A DNA stretch of 64,000 nt from Candidatus Bathyarchaeota archaeon. GTDB taxonomy: Archaea; Thermoproteota; Bathyarchaeia; Bathyarchaeales; Bathycorpusculaceae. The notes under the pieces were generated by a model. It searched no databases. It saw only the letters and a list, made by a program, of their open reading frames with translations, and was not told the origin of the DNA. The position numbers were made by a program, and so were the translations under genes. How positions within the stretch are numbered: the first letter of the stretch is position 1; the number at the start of each line of letters is the position of its first letter. The stretch lies in contig PLTA01000039.1 of assembly GCA_003164295.1 (NCBI GenBank), positions 272,869-336,868 of the forward strand, read 5' to 3'. Shown piece by piece: positions 53,267-63,410 of this stretch.

Positions 53267-54911
53267 CCATTCCTCCCATGCCGCCTCCCATTCCTCCTGG
53301 GGGCATCGGTGGAGCCTTCATTTTGGTGGCTGAGATTATGTCGTCGATTTTTAAGATCATGGTTGCTGCTTCGCTTGCGGATTTGATTATTTGTTTTTTG
53401 ACTGAAAGGGGTTCAAAAATGTTTACTTTTGACATGTCTTGAACTTTTCCTTCGAGAACTTCAATGCCTGCCCAGATTTCTCCTTTTTCATGCCTTGACC
53501 GTAAGTCTACAAGTATATCTATTGGGTCTACACCTGCATTCTCAGCAAGCGTAACAGTTATAGATTCTAAGGCATCTGCAAATACTTTAACCGCAAGTTG
53601 CTCTCTACCATGCATCGTCTCAGCATATTTTCTAAGTGCGCTCGCCATTTCAAGTTCTGGCGCGCTTCCTCCAGCAACAATTTTCGGTTCTTGAATTAGA
53701 TCTCTGATAACACATAGTGCATCGTGAAGTGAACGTTCTGCCTCTGCGGTCATACGTTGAGTTCCAGCTCTAATTAAAATCGTTACGGCTTTTGGATTCT
53801 TGCAGCCTTCAACAAAAGTCATCTTGTCGTCGCCGATTTTGCGTTCTTCAACCAAATCTGCATATCCAAGGTCTGCTGCTGAAAGAGCGTCAACCTTGCT
53901 TACGATTTTTCCACCCGTGGCTTTTGCGAGTTTTTCCATGTCAGATTTTTTGGCTCTTCTGATCGCAATGATTCCTTTGTTGGAAAGAAAATGCTGAGCT
54001 AAATCGTCTATGCCTTTTTGGCACACAACCACGTTAGCGCCTGAAGCCACAATTTTGTCAGTCATTTCTTTTAGCATTGCTTCTTCTTGATTAAGGAACG
54101 CTTCAATTTGGTCAGGGCTTTCAATGCTTATTTTAGCATCTAACTCAGTTTTCTCATTCTCTAAAGAAGCGTCAAGTAATGCAATCTTTGCTTTTTCTAC
54201 CCGCTTGGGCATTCCTGAATGAACAATTTCTTTATCTAAAACGATGCCATTTATCAAGCTGGTATCTTTGAGCGATTCGCCTGTTTTCTTTTCAACTTTG
54301 ACATCATCAACATCAACTTTGTAGCCGCCGTTTTGTTTTTCGGCAACTGTCATAATTGCCTTAACTGCTATGTCAGCTAAGTATTCTTTGTATTCAGCAA
54401 CGATTTTGCTTCCCATTGAAGTGGTTGCTGCTTTTTTCAAGTAATCCTGAGATTTGAGATCAACGGGTATGGCTATTTTTTCAAGAGTTTCTAACGCTTT
54501 TTCAGCTGCTTTTCGATAACCATCAATTATGATTGTGGGGTGAATGTTTTTCTCGATTAGTTCTTCTGCTCTGCTTAAAAGTTCGCCTGCAATGATGACG
54601 GCTGAGGTTGTTCCATCGCCAGCTTCATTGTCTTGGGTTTTGGCAACTTCAACGAGCATTTTTGCTGCTGGATGCTGAATATCCATTTCATCTAAGATGG
54701 TTCTGCCATCGCTTGTTATTGTGACATCTCCGAAGCTGTCTACTAGCATTTTGTCCATGCCTTTTGGTCCTAAAGAGCTTCGGACGCTTTCAGCTACAAC
54801 TTTAACGGCAGTAATGTTTCCGTGTTGGGCTTCTTTTCCACGGGACCTCTTTGAGCCTTCTTTTAAAACAAGAATAGGTACACCGCCAGCTTGTGTTGGA
54901 TATGATGACAA
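53232..54911 (-). CDS. thsA: Thermosome (group II chaperonin) subunit
   Basis: A 559-residue archaeal chaperonin. Visible features are [21 protein letters not shown] near the N terminus, the ATPase loop [15 protein letters not shown] (about 97-111), and the conserved [15 protein letters not shown] in the apical/equatorial return. The tail is GGM-rich. It folds proteins in the cytosol as a double ring. A second subunit is not in the window. Rpo6 starts within its 3' end. Confidence 0.96.
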   Translation of the reverse strand: MSSYPTQAGGVPILVLKEGSKRSRGKEAQHGNITAVKVVAESVRSSLGPKGMDKMLVDSFGDVTITSDGRTILDEMDIQHPAAKMLVEVAKTQDNEAGDGTTSAVIIAGELLSRAEELIEKNIHPTIIIDGYRKAAEKALETLEKIAIPVDLKSQDYLKKAATTSMGSKIVAEYKEYLADIAVKAIMTVAEKQNGGYKVDVDDVKVEKKTGESLKDTSLINGIVLDKEIVHSGMPKRVEKAKIALLDASLENEKTELDAKISIESPDQIEAFLNQEEAMLKEMTDKIVASGANVVVCQKGIDDLAQHFLSNKGIIAIRRAKKSDMEKLAKATGGKIVSKVDALSAADLGYADLVEERKIGDDKMTFVEGCKNPKAVTILIRAGTQRMTAEAERSLHDALCVIRDLIQEPKIVAGGSAPELEMASALRKYAETMHGREQLAVKVFADALESITVTLAENAGVDPIDILVDLRSRHEKGEIWAGIEVLEGKVQDMSKVNIFEPLSVKKQIIKSASEAATMILKIDDIISATKMKAPPMPPGGMGGGMGGMGGMGGYPGMGE

Positions 54912-55061
54912 ATCAAATAATCTCCTTTAATAGCGAACAACAAAATGTTACTAGCAATATAAGTTTTTCTAGGTAGGGAATGATTAATAAAGCCTAGGTG
55001 AGCGGTTTTTGCATCATTTAATCCGCTTTTATGGGGTTCTCCGTTTCATTTTTGCCATCGC

Positions 55062-55565
55062 TTAATAAACTGAAACTTTAGCTATTCCAGGAATCTTGAG
55101 AAGTTCGGGGATTAGTTCTCCTGGGATTTTTTTTTCCACTATCAAGGTAAGTTTTGGTTCTGGTGAGAGTTCTGGATCATCTACGATTGCTTGTCGGATG
55201 CTTAATCCTGCTCTGTTTAGAATCATAGCTGCATTGGATAAGATTCCTGGTGATTTTGCGTTTACAGGAGTAATTTCTAGAACTCCCAGGTTGAGGTGCT
55301 TAGCGATTTCTTTTAGTGAGTGACCTGCTGGACGTATTTCTTCAAAAATAAGTTTCAGTTCTGGGCTAGCTTTTATGCTATTTAATGTCTCGTTAACCGT
55401 GCGTCTGTCGACCCCTGCGGCTCTTGCAATTCGCACTGGCGGAATTTCAATTTGGTTTAGGCATATTTTATTGTCTTGGACACTTAGTCCATTTTCTACG
55501 AGTACGCGTGCTACTTTAAGTCGTTCGGGGTATTCTTGTAGTTGGGTTTTTATTTGGTTCCACAT
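55062..55565 (-). CDS. HTH-ACT regulator of amino-acid metabolism (COG2150)
   Basis: A 167-residue protein. A helix-turn-helix-like region is at about 45-70 (IPPVRIARAAGVDRRTVNETLNSI). An ACT domain follows at about 95-165 (GVLEITPVNAKSPGILSNAA and LTLIVEKKIPGELIPELLKI). The group is predicted to regulate amino-acid genes by ligand binding. It is divergent from trpB2 with a 146-nt shared upstream region, so tryptophan-related control is a fair guess. Confidence 0.85.
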   Translation of the reverse strand: MWNQIKTQLQEYPERLKVARVLVENGLSVQDNKICLNQIEIPPVRIARAAGVDRRTVNETLNSIKASPELKLIFEEIRPAGHSLKEIAKHLNLGVLEITPVNAKSPGILSNAAMILNRAGLSIRQAIVDDPELSPEPKLTLIVEKKIPGELIPELLKIPGIAKVSVY

Positions 55566-55711
55566 TTTGTTTCGCTTGTGCGTGTTTCTGTTCGTTTGGG
55601 TATAAATGTGTTGTTTAACTGGTTCCTTGTTTTACATGAACAAAAATGTACACAAAAGCCTTAAATAAAACTTTAAAGTACGTTTTATAACCTGAGATAG
55701 AAGGCGAAAAA

Positions 55712-57124
55712 ATGCCCGACAGAAAAATCCTGCTAGAAGAAAGCGACATACCTAAACAGTGGTACAACATTGTGCCCGACCTGCCCCACCCGCTCCCACC
55801 ATTCATAGATGCGGCAACAGGACAGCCAGGCGTCGGCATAGTCCCCAGAATATTCCCCAAAGAAATCATCGGCCAAGAAATAAGCCAAGAACGATGGATA
55901 AACATCCCCGACGAAGTTCGAGAAGTCTACCGAATCTGGAGACCAACCCCGCTCTTTCGAGCCCTCGGCTTAGAGAAGGCCCTCAAAACACCGGCAAAAA
56001 TCTACTATAAATACGAAGGCACAAGTCCAGCAGGAAGTCACAAACCCAACACAGCTGTGCCCCAAGCATTCTACAATATGAAAGAAGGCACAACACGTCT
56101 ATCCACGGAAACAGGTGCAGGCCAGTGGGGTTCCGCTTTGGCGTTTGCAGCCGGCGTGTTCGACCTTAAAGCTACCGTTTACATGGTTCGCGCAAGTTTT
56201 GATCAAAAACCATACCGCAAGATGATGATGAATGCTTTTGGCGCAGAATGTATTGCCAGTCCAAGTAACAAAACTGAGGCAGGAAGAAAAATCCTTGCTG
56301 AAGACCCCGATAATAAGGGCAGTCTTGGCATAGCTATCAGTGAAGCTGTCGAAGACGCTCTCGTTAACGAGAAAGAAACTAACTATGCAATTGGCAGTGT
56401 CTTCAACCATGTATGTTTGCACCAGACAGTTGAAGGTTTAGAAGCCAAGAAACAACTTGAAATGGTTGATGATTACCCCGATGTGGTTTATGGGTGCATC
56501 GGTGGAGGCAGCAGCTACTCAGGCATAATGTGGCCATTCTATTACGACCAAGTCACAAAGAAAGCACCTAAAGAAACAAAGTTTGTTGCCACAGAAGCCA
56601 CGGCATGTCCGAAAGTCACCAAAGGTGTTTACCAGTACGACCACGGCGACACAGCAAAAATCACCCCGCTTGTCCCTATGCATACCCTTGGACATGACTT
56701 CATCCCAGCGCCAATCCATGCAGGCGGACTCCGCTACCACGGCATCTCCCCAATCATAAGCTTGCTTACCCAAGAGAAAAAGATGACAACCGAAGCCTTC
56801 AACCAACTAGAAGTCTTCGACGCTGCAAAACTGTTCATCCAAACCGAAGGCATCATCCCAGCACCCGAACCATCCCACGCAATCAAAGGGGCAATTGACG
56901 AAGCACTCAGATGCAAAAAGACAGGCGAAGCAAAAACCATACTCTTCGTGCTTTGTGGTCACGGCTTCTTTGACATGGCAGCATACGACGAATACTTCAG
57001 CGGCAAACTTCAACCATACGAGTACCCAACCGAGAAAGTCGCGGAGTCAATGGATAAACTGCATAAACTGTATCCGTGGCTGAACGAAGTCAACAAGAAA
57101 TACATCAGCTGCGAAACATATTAA
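55712..57124 (+). CDS. trpB2: Tryptophan synthase beta chain-like protein (TrpB2)
   Basis: TrpB2, 470 residues. The PLP lysine is in [18 protein letters not shown] (about 115). [18 protein letters not shown] follows, then [15 protein letters not shown] is the phosphate-binding glycine loop. TrpB2 is the long beta-chain branch, which makes tryptophan from indole and serine, often without a TrpA partner. No trpA is adjacent. It is divergent from an ACT regulator. Confidence 0.93.
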   Translation: MPDRKILLEESDIPKQWYNIVPDLPHPLPPFIDAATGQPGVGIVPRIFPKEIIGQEISQERWINIPDEVREVYRIWRPTPLFRALGLEKALKTPAKIYYKYEGTSPAGSHKPNTAVPQAFYNMKEGTTRLSTETGAGQWGSALAFAAGVFDLKATVYMVRASFDQKPYRKMMMNAFGAECIASPSNKTEAGRKILAEDPDNKGSLGIAISEAVEDALVNEKETNYAIGSVFNHVCLHQTVEGLEAKKQLEMVDDYPDVVYGCIGGGSSYSGIMWPFYYDQVTKKAPKETKFVATEATACPKVTKGVYQYDHGDTAKITPLVPMHTLGHDFIPAPIHAGGLRYHGISPIISLLTQEKKMTTEAFNQLEVFDAAKLFIQTEGIIPAPEPSHAIKGAIDEALRCKKTGEAKTILFVLCGHGFFDMAAYDEYFSGKLQPYEYPTEKVAESMDKLHKLYPWLNEVNKKYISCETY

Positions 57125-57127
57125 ACC

Positions 57128-57170
57128 TCAAAACATTTTTCCTTTTTGTTTCTTTTCTTTTCTCTTTTCA
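57128..57170 (+). terminator. T-rich terminator after trpB2
   Basis: After the stop, the sequence carries successive oligo-T runs (ATTTTTCCTTTTTG, then TTTCTTTTC). This is typical of archaeal termination. Confidence 0.5.
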
Positions 57171-57378
57171 TTTGGGCACTTTAGTTATGCAAATTAACCT
57201 ACTCAATCTACAATATATTTCTAATAGACTTCAAAAATGATTCACATAGCTTAGCAACAAATTACAATCTGGCTTTCAACATGAATTAGCGCTTTGTATT
57301 TAGATCAATACGTAGAAGTGTCTTTCTAGTGGACATTTTTTTATCTTGGCATCATAATACTAATTTGGGTTTCCCAAT

Positions 57379-58512
57379 TTGACTAAGTCACAATATCTGC
57401 CCTCGAAAATCATCGGTTTTATTGTTAATCCAGTCGCTGGAATGGGCGGCGCTGTTGGGTTAAAGGGAACAGACGGCAAAACCATACTAGACAAAGCCAT
57501 TTCGCTTGGCGCTAAGCCCATAGCTTCTCAAAGAGCTGAAACTTTTCTGGCTGAATTGGCTCCGATCAAAAAAAGCTTAAAACTGCTTGTAGGCGCTGGC
57601 AGTATGGGTGAGGCTGAAGTTGACAAATGCGGCTTCGCGTTCGAGGTTAAAGGCGAAAATAAAAGTGAAACCACTTCTGAAGACACCCAAAATACCGCAA
57701 AAGCAATGGTGAAATCAGGTGTTGATTTGCTTGTTTTCTGCGGTGGCGATGGAACAACTCGAGACATCCTAAAAGCTGTTGGCTTAAAAGTTCCTGTGCT
57801 TGGCGTTCCAACTGGCGTCAAAATGCACAGCGCTTTATTCGCTGTGACTCCTCAAGCTGCCGCAAGAGTTGCAATGAATTATCTTTGGGTTGGATTGCCG
57901 CTGCGAGAAGCGGAGGTTATGGATGTGGATGAGCAGGCTTTCCGTGAAGGACGTCTATCTGCTGAACTTTTCGGGTATATGTTAAGCCCTTTTGAGCCTC
58001 ATTTAATTCAGGGTAACAAACTTGAAAGTCCAATGACTGAGAATGAAGTGCGTAATCAAGCTGCGGTAGCCATTTATATTATTGAAGAAATGAAGCCAAA
58101 CATCATTTATGTTATGGGTCCCGGAACAACCACTCGTACTATTAGTGACCTTTTGGATCAGAAAAAAACGTTACTTGGTGTAGATCTCTTTTTAGGCAAA
58201 AAAATAGTCGCAAGCGATGTAAACGAAAAACAAATATTGGACGCTACAAAGGGCAAGGCAGCCCAGATAATTGTGACGCCGATTGGGGGGCAAGGGTTCG
58301 TTTTTGGCAGAGGGAATCAGCAGATAAGCAGCAAAGTTATCCGTCAAGTCGGCCCAGATAAAATTGTTGTTGTTGCTACTAAAAGCAAATTGGATAGGTT
58401 GCGGAGTTTAAGGGTTGATACTGGCGATTTGGAACTCGATAAAGAGCTTAGATCTCGCGGGATTGAAGTTGTGGTTGATTATAAAATTACCCAAAAAATG
58501 TTTATCGAATAG
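57379..58512 (+). CDS. ATP-NAD kinase family protein (COG3199)
   Basis: A 377-residue protein of the AcoX/ATP-NAD-kinase-like family. IIGFIVNPVAGMGGAVGLKG at the N terminus and the diacylglycerol-kinase-type LLVFCGGDGTTRDIL (about 114-128) form the nucleotide site, followed by VPTGVKMHSALFAVTPQAA. A C-terminal part has GRGNQQISSKVIR. It may phosphorylate NAD or another diol; the exact substrate is not certain. The start is TTG (57379). Single gene. Confidence 0.85.
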   Translation: MTKSQYLPSKIIGFIVNPVAGMGGAVGLKGTDGKTILDKAISLGAKPIASQRAETFLAELAPIKKSLKLLVGAGSMGEAEVDKCGFAFEVKGENKSETTSEDTQNTAKAMVKSGVDLLVFCGGDGTTRDILKAVGLKVPVLGVPTGVKMHSALFAVTPQAAARVAMNYLWVGLPLREAEVMDVDEQAFREGRLSAELFGYMLSPFEPHLIQGNKLESPMTENEVRNQAAVAIYIIEEMKPNIIYVMGPGTTTRTISDLLDQKKTLLGVDLFLGKKIVASDVNEKQILDATKGKAAQIIVTPIGGQGFVFGRGNQQISSKVIRQVGPDKIVVVATKSKLDRLRSLRVDTGDLELDKELRSRGIEVVVDYKITQKMFIE

Positions 58513-58992
58513 TTTTTGTCTGTTAAGTTAGGTCAGAATTCGCGACTGACTTTTAAGCAAATTAAAATATTGCGCAACGAGTATCTAACGAAAAGAGGCG
58601 GAAAAAATGATACCTATCAACCTGACTACATAAGACCTGAGTAGATTCTGCTCTTTATTGAGCTTGTATTGTTAGAATCTTGTGTCTTACTGGCTTGTTT
58701 AGGGTTTGCTTGTGTTTTGAGGTTTATTGGGTTTTTGTTCATTTTTGGTTTTTCTCCTGTTTGTTTATTGTTTTCGTTACTTTTATAACTTCGTTTTGGG
58801 TTTATAGACACGGTGGTTTTATGAATAAGGTTTGTATGTTGAAAATTTCTAATAAAGGGGCTAAGGGTTTTCGTATTGATTCCGTGCCTAAAAAAAAAGT
58901 TGGAGTTGATGTTTCGAGATGAGAAACGGTTTTGGGAATTGGATGGGGATTTTTTGGTTTTAAGTTCGTATTGACCAAATTTTTTTTTCCCG

Positions 58993-59163
58993 TTATTTCT
59001 GGATTTCCATAAGTTTTAGTCTGATGTTTAGAAGTTTATTTATTGAAGCTTGGTATGCAACTGAGTCTTTGAATTTAGATTTTTTGTATTGTAATATTTC
59101 GTTGTCAATTAATCCTCCTATTATGATGTCTATGTGATCTGTTGTTTGGTTCGGATCTGTCTG
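58993..59163 (-). pseudogene. Fragment of an unknown protein
   Basis: A 57-codon open frame on the minus strand without a start. It reads PNQTTDHIDIIIGGLIDNEI then a lysine-rich part and ends SINKLLNIRLKLMEIQK-stop. It has protein-like composition unlike the surrounding tract. It is probably the C-terminal end of a broken gene. Family unknown. Confidence 0.35.
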
Positions 59164-59473
59164 TTATTGTATTCTTTCAGGTTAGCCTTTTCTTTTCAAG
59201 CCTAAAAGGTCTTTCAATTAATTTCTCGTAATCATTTTTAGTTATTTAGATGTGGGTTTTATTTTGTAGATTTGCCCTTTATGTTCCTGCTTATTGTTTG
59301 CGTCTCTGTGTATTTTTATTTTATCGTCCAAGTTTTCATGCTGGATTTTAATATTTGGCTTTTCTGCTTAAAGTCTGCGTCTCCTTTCTTTGATTTACGC
59401 TAATTATTTTTTGATTGTTTCGTTCTGCTCCATGCTTGAAGCCGAGCTGGTGGCTCTTTCTTTGCGTGGTTGT

Positions 59474-59649
59474 GCAGAATTTTTTTAAACTATCAACTCA
59501 TCAGAGCGAAAGGTTTACGATTCTGATGTGGGTTTTTTTGAGAACCTGATTTTAGTTTATGCTCATGCTTTTGCTGTCGCTGTCTGGCTCTTGAATTTTT
59601 TTTTGTCGAACATCAGAACGCTAAACCTTTCGGTTTAAAAAAATTCTGC
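59474..59649. repeat. Long inverted repeat around an 82-nt centre
   Basis: GCAGAATTTTTTTAAAC (59474-59490) is perfectly complementary to 59633-59649. GAAAGGTTTA-N3-TTCTGATG (59508-59528) is complementary to 59611-59631 apart from the three central bases. The left arm has 17 extra bases between the two blocks. It could be a miniature mobile element, a structured RNA or a terminator complex. Confidence 0.6.
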
Positions 59650-59767
59650 TTTTCTTTTCTTAGATTTGAATTTTCTTTGGTTTGATGTTTGCTACTCCGT
59701 CTGGTTAATTGGGTTCGTTCCATTAACTAACCCCTATTCCTTTTCGGCAATCGTGCCGATACTTTTA

Positions 59768-59833
59768 GGAATTTTTGAACCCCTGCGGAACTCATGCACT
59801 TCCGTTTTTTCGGGTAAAAAATTCAAAAATTCC
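59768..59833. repeat. Hairpin with 12-bp perfect outer stem
   Basis: GGAATTTTTGAA (59768-59779) pairs with TTCAAAAATTCC (59822-59833). Inside, CGGAA pairs with TTCCG and CCC with GGG. There is a second smaller inverted pair GTTAAT/ATTAAC at 59704-59727. It is not near any intact gene end. Confidence 0.55.
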
Positions 59834-60224
59834 GTGTCACTCTTTCTTTGAGTAACTACTTTTTGAGTTTTTAGTGCTTGATTTGGATTTGTATTTTTTT
59901 TTCTTTGAGTTGGCGCGGGTCGTCCCTAAAAAATGATTTTCCTTTCCTTTCTTTACTTTATTTTTCATAGCAAGAATTTTGTTGTGTGCAGTCGGCATTC
60001 TGATATATCGGCTTGGGTGGTTATCGGCTTTGCGTATCGGCTTTTCTTACTTGTCAGATGTTGGTTGTGGTTCTTCGTCTATGGGTTGTGTGAATTGTGA
60101 TTTGTTTATTTGTGATGTGTTGAATCATCGGGGTTCTGCTTCAAACGGTTTATGTACGTTTAAGCTGGATTTTTATGGTATTTGTAATTTTGTTTTGTGT
60201 GTTTTTTTAAAAAATCATGTAATT

Positions 60225-60649
60225 GGCGTATCTTTTTGCTTTGACTTCTGGTCTATGTTGTATTCTTTTCTCCATGATTTTCCTTCTGCTGTTGTGCGTT
60301 CGCTTTTCTTTTGGCTATGACTTCTGGTCGTTTGTAGTATTTTTTGTCGTAGGCTTTTTTCTGGCTTTGACTTCTGGTCGTTTGTTATGTTCTCTGGCGT
60401 AAATTTTTTTTTCTTCTTTTCTTTCAGGTTTTAGGTTCTGCTTTCTGTCGGCTTCTTTGAGTTTTTCATGGTTCAATGTTGGGTTCGAGTTACCTTGCGG
60501 GTTTTTTGGCATTAGATTAAGTCTAATTCTTCTTCGGGCAACACTCATTCTTGACACATTCAGTTTTTCAGCTATTGTCGGTCATCAAAAAGACCTTGGT
60601 TGAATAGTTCTAAAAACTGTTCGTCGGTAAATTTTCGTTTTTGCGGCAT
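60225..60649 (-). pseudogene. HTH protein with RPEVKA repeats, several frameshifts
   Basis: From an ATG at 60649 the minus strand reads MPQKRKFTDEQFLELFNQGL, then loses frame. IAEKLNVSRMSVARRRIRLN (a helix-turn-helix) continues in another frame to a basic region where the unit RPEV(K/I)A occurs three times (the DNA repeats GACTTCTGGTC near 60242, 60320 and 60379), each with a frame change between. The gene therefore has at least three frameshifts. The unit is found in phage- or element-borne small proteins, by recall. No intact copy is in the window. Confidence 0.6.
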
Positions 60650-60975
60650 TTTTCTTAACTCGACGGGTTAGCAGGGAATTGAATCTTTTATACATGGTCT
60701 CATTTTTGATGTTCACCATGTAGATTTTACTTTAACAATGGACTCTACTGTGTAAAAATGTCGATTCAGCATTCGCCTTTTAATCAGTTTATTCTTCTTT
60801 ATTGGGTTCCGCTTAAATGACGGTTTATCTTCCAAGATACACACCTTTCACTTTGTCATCTTCCAAATACCGATGAGCAGAAAACCCAAAAATGCACATT
60901 TTATATTTTTATTCAAATAAGCATCAAAATTTTAAGCCCAATTTGGGGTTTATTAAAGTTTAACGCAGTTAATAG

Positions 60976-61089
60976 TTAATTACGCTTTTTCGATAATGCC
61001 TTACTCAAAATTGCGTAAGCTATAAAAGCTGAGACAAACATTATGTAAATTTGAGGGAATAGTTCAGAGAAGGCTGAGCCTCTCTTCAT
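60976..61089 (-). CDS. Very small membrane protein (37 residues)
   Basis: The frame reads MKRGSAFSELFPQ then a hydrophobic helix IYIMFVSAFIAYAIL, ending SKALSKKRN. It has one membrane segment with a basic C terminus. It is divergent from the small membrane-protein gene at 61195, and no strong ribosome site is seen. It could be chance. Confidence 0.35.
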   Translation of the reverse strand: MKRGSAFSELFPQIYIMFVSAFIAYAILSKALSKKRN

Positions 61090-61194
61090 CCACTATGACC
61101 TAAAAGACAATCATAGATGGGTAGAATTTCAATTTAAGCGTTTCGATAAAAAGGGAGAATCAGCCTTCCCAACTAACCTTAAGAGGTGAAAAAA

Positions 61195-61425
61195 ATGGCT
61201 GAAAATATGTCCGTGAAGGCACTAATCAACATAATAGCTTATGGAGTGCCTGCCTTGCTTATTGTGCTTGGTTTCTTTGGATACTTTGCTGGCTTAACAA
61301 TCAATGCTATATCTCATGACGCTGGTATGATGAACACTGGCACATTCATGATAGTTTTAGGCATTGTCTTCTATTTGCTGGAATTAATTGCAAACATATT
61401 CGCTGGCAACTCTGGCGATAGGTAA
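61195..61425 (+). CDS. Small membrane protein with two helices
   Basis: A 76-residue protein from the ATG at 61195, with AGAGGTG at 61181-61187 as ribosome site. Two hydrophobic segments lie at about 8-33 (INIIAYGVPALLIVLGFFGYF) and 45-66 (GTFMIVLGIVFYLLELIANIF), separated by a short polar loop. No family is recognised. It lies beside other unknown membrane genes. Confidence 0.6.
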   Translation: MAENMSVKALINIIAYGVPALLIVLGFFGYFAGLTINAISHDAGMMNTGTFMIVLGIVFYLLELIANIFAGNSGDR

Positions 61426-61501
61426 ATTTAAGGGTATCATTAAAAAAATATTTTCCCTTTTTTTGAAAAGTTTTAAGTCTTTTCAATGCAAACTTTGCTC
61501 C

Positions 61502-62518
61502 TTATCCGAAACCAAAGAATTTAGCCAAATTAACCCCGAACAGAAAATAAATTGCGGCAAGAACGGCAATTATAATTAGATATGGCACAACTTTATCCCA
61601 AATAGGCTTGACAGCTTCGGCAAAAGATTTCCCCGCAACTTCTCTGCTTGTTGGCATGTCAAGTTTTATCAATTCCTCTTTTTCTTTTACAAATTTTTCA
61701 AGAATTTGGTTAAGTTTAGCCAAATTATCATAAAAAGAAGGCTCATTCTGCTCTCGTATTGCTTTAGCAAAATCATTCATAATATTTCTAATTGCTATAA
61801 TTTCGTCTTCCGTTCCCATTTTCAAAACCAATTCTGTTTGTTTAATTCTTTTGTTAAGATTTTTTATTGAAGAAAAAGAAGGCATAGTTTTTTGGTAAGA
61901 CCTGAGAGCTTTTTCAAAAAAATGCGTGCTGTATTTACTTTTCTTATTCGTCAAGCAATCATCTATTCGTTCAATGGATTTTTCCATAAAAAACGCTGCA
62001 CGTTCATTTTCTTTATAGATGTTCTGATATACAAGGTAGCAAAAAAGAGCTGCCATCATAAAAATGTAACCAATCCCAAAACTTAGAGAAGTAGTCGCAC
62101 GATTAACAATTGAATTACCAATGAGCACTGAAGCTATCAAAAGCAAAGAGATGCCCAGCAAGAGGAAATACTTCTTTAATTGAAGCCTTGTTCCAATTGA
62201 AATTTTGAGTTTCGAAAAGTAAGCATTAAAATTATAAGACTTCTTTTCAACTCTTTTTGAGAACAAATTTATTATCATAATCCATATCTGCATGAAAAAA
62301 ATGGGAATTGAAAAAATAAGCCCTAAAAGAAGACTTAGATAAACAAAAGAGGTAAAATTAATAGACCTGTTGGAGATACTTGGAATCGTTAAAATAAAAA
62401 ACATAATTCCAAAAGTAATAATTAGGGGGCACACAAAATATCGTACGGTAAATAACCCAGCTTTTACGATAAACTGAAGCGATTTATGCATTGTATCTCT
62501 CTTATTAGTGATACTCAC
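61502..62518 (-). CDS. Polytopic membrane protein of unknown function
   Basis: A 338-residue protein. Membrane segments are about 20-45, 54-86, 115-135, 143-166 and a last one at 310-335. Between the fourth and fifth lies a 140-residue soluble helical region with charged heptads (RYQ/K-type segments, LNKRIKQTELVLKM, LAKLNQILEKFVKEKEELIK). There is no catalytic motif. The ATG at 62518 could be replaced by that at 62491 (MHKSLQF). Single gene between small membrane-protein genes. Confidence 0.6.
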   Translation of the reverse strand: MSITNKRDTMHKSLQFIVKAGLFTVRYFVCPLIITFGIMFFILTIPSISNRSINFTSFVYLSLLLGLIFSIPIFFMQIWIMIINLFSKRVEKKSYNFNAYFSKLKISIGTRLQLKKYFLLLGISLLLIASVLIGNSIVNRATTSLSFGIGYIFMMAALFCYLVYQNIYKENERAAFFMEKSIERIDDCLTNKKSKYSTHFFEKALRSYQKTMPSFSSIKNLNKRIKQTELVLKMGTEDEIIAIRNIMNDFAKAIREQNEPSFYDNLAKLNQILEKFVKEKEELIKLDMPTSREVAGKSFAEAVKPIWDKVVPYLIIIAVLAAIYFLFGVNLAKFFGFG

Positions 62519-62631
62519 ATCAATTTATTTAAGAACTTAACTCTCCTCACTACCTTAGTTTTTTGACTTTTTGAAAGCATGATAAATCTTAAATCTGCAT
62601 AGCGTAGAAATAGAGAGCTGAGGATAGTTCA

Positions 62632-63030
62632 ATGGTAAGTTGGGGAAGAGTTTGGAGTGGTGCTTTTGCTTGGTTGGCATGGACAATTGTTTACGGTATA
62701 ATAGGGGTTATACTCATTGTTGTAGGTGTGTTCGTGGTCGGTGGGTCTTTGAATAATTTAATTTTTTCAAGTAATTTGACTTCTGGGCACTTTTATAACA
62801 GTAATCTTTTCGCTGGTTTTATTTTCATATTGCTTGGATGGATTATTATTGCGATAGGAGTAATTGCGTCGTTTTTCAAAATAAACTCCGAAATCATTAG
62901 CGAAGAAGTTAATCATTCGCAACCGATTGCGTCACCGCCCACAGATTATTGTTGCAAAACTTGTGGAGCAATAGTTTCGCCAAATCAAAAATATTGCCCT
63001 GAGTGTGGTCGTCAGCTTGATTGGACTTGA
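62632..63030 (+). CDS. Small membrane protein with C-terminal zinc ribbon
   Basis: A 132-residue protein with two long hydrophobic segments, about 10-40 (AWLAWTIVYGIIGVILIVVGVFVVGG) and 58-82 (LFAGFIFILLGWIIIAIGVIASF). A zinc ribbon follows at about 105-130 (CCKTCGAIVSPNQKYCPECGRQ). It has the same architecture as the DUF996-like gene at 18227 but is shorter. A membrane-bound zinc ribbon of unknown role. Confidence 0.65.
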   Translation: MVSWGRVWSGAFAWLAWTIVYGIIGVILIVVGVFVVGGSLNNLIFSSNLTSGHFYNSNLFAGFIFILLGWIIIAIGVIASFFKINSEIISEEVNHSQPIASPPTDYCCKTCGAIVSPNQKYCPECGRQLDWT

Positions 63031-63410
63031 AATTTAATTTTCAGCTTTCGGGTAACTTAAACTCATACAAAAAAAAGTATAACTTGTTTGGGTTTGCATG
63101 TAGGTTTTTCTTAGCATTCTCTTGTCTTTTCCATTGTGAATATTTATCGAGGGAGCACCGCAATGAAGTGAGAAAACGCAAGGTAGCTATATTTGGTTAG
63201 ATGAGAGCGCTTTGTATTTGACATTTTATTGTTTGTGTTTCGTGGTCCTGTTTTTGTGATTGTTGTTATTGTGTTGCGTTAAGTTCTGAGCCTCTATGAA
63301 GAAACGCAGAAACGCAAAGAAATACACAACTTCTACCTAATTCCTTTTTATTAGATTTGGTCTTTCGCAAGCACTCTGAATTTTTTCGAAGTTTGCGATG
63401 GTGCCCAAAA
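63031..63410. other. Gene-free stretch
   Basis: A 380-nt region with no open frame of interest. It holds the stop-side T-rich sequence after the zinc-ribbon gene and a short repeated AGAAACGCA (about 63299-63316). No RNA gene is seen. Confidence 0.4.

Larger units (their letters stand above)
58513..60975. other. T-rich tract without intact genes; decayed coding fragments and inverted repeats
   Basis: The plus strand is T-rich and the only open frames are short. Fragments on the minus strand look like broken proteins: KNDYEKLIERPFRLEKKRLT (about 59180-59245), a 57-codon frame at 58993-59163, and IKIHRDANNKQEHKGQIYKI (about 59260-59320). Several inverted repeats lie at 59474-59833. A small plus frame (58821-58922, 33 residues starting MNKVCMLKISNKGAKGF) cannot be judged. 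The tract looks like an accessory remnant. Confidence 0.5.

Noticed and set aside
59979..60320. Plus-strand 113-codon frame in the T-rich tract
   Set aside because: It is rich in Phe, Leu, Cys and Val codons because of T-rich composition. It starts with TTG-like context, has no ribosome site, and overlaps the RPEVKA relic at its 3' end.
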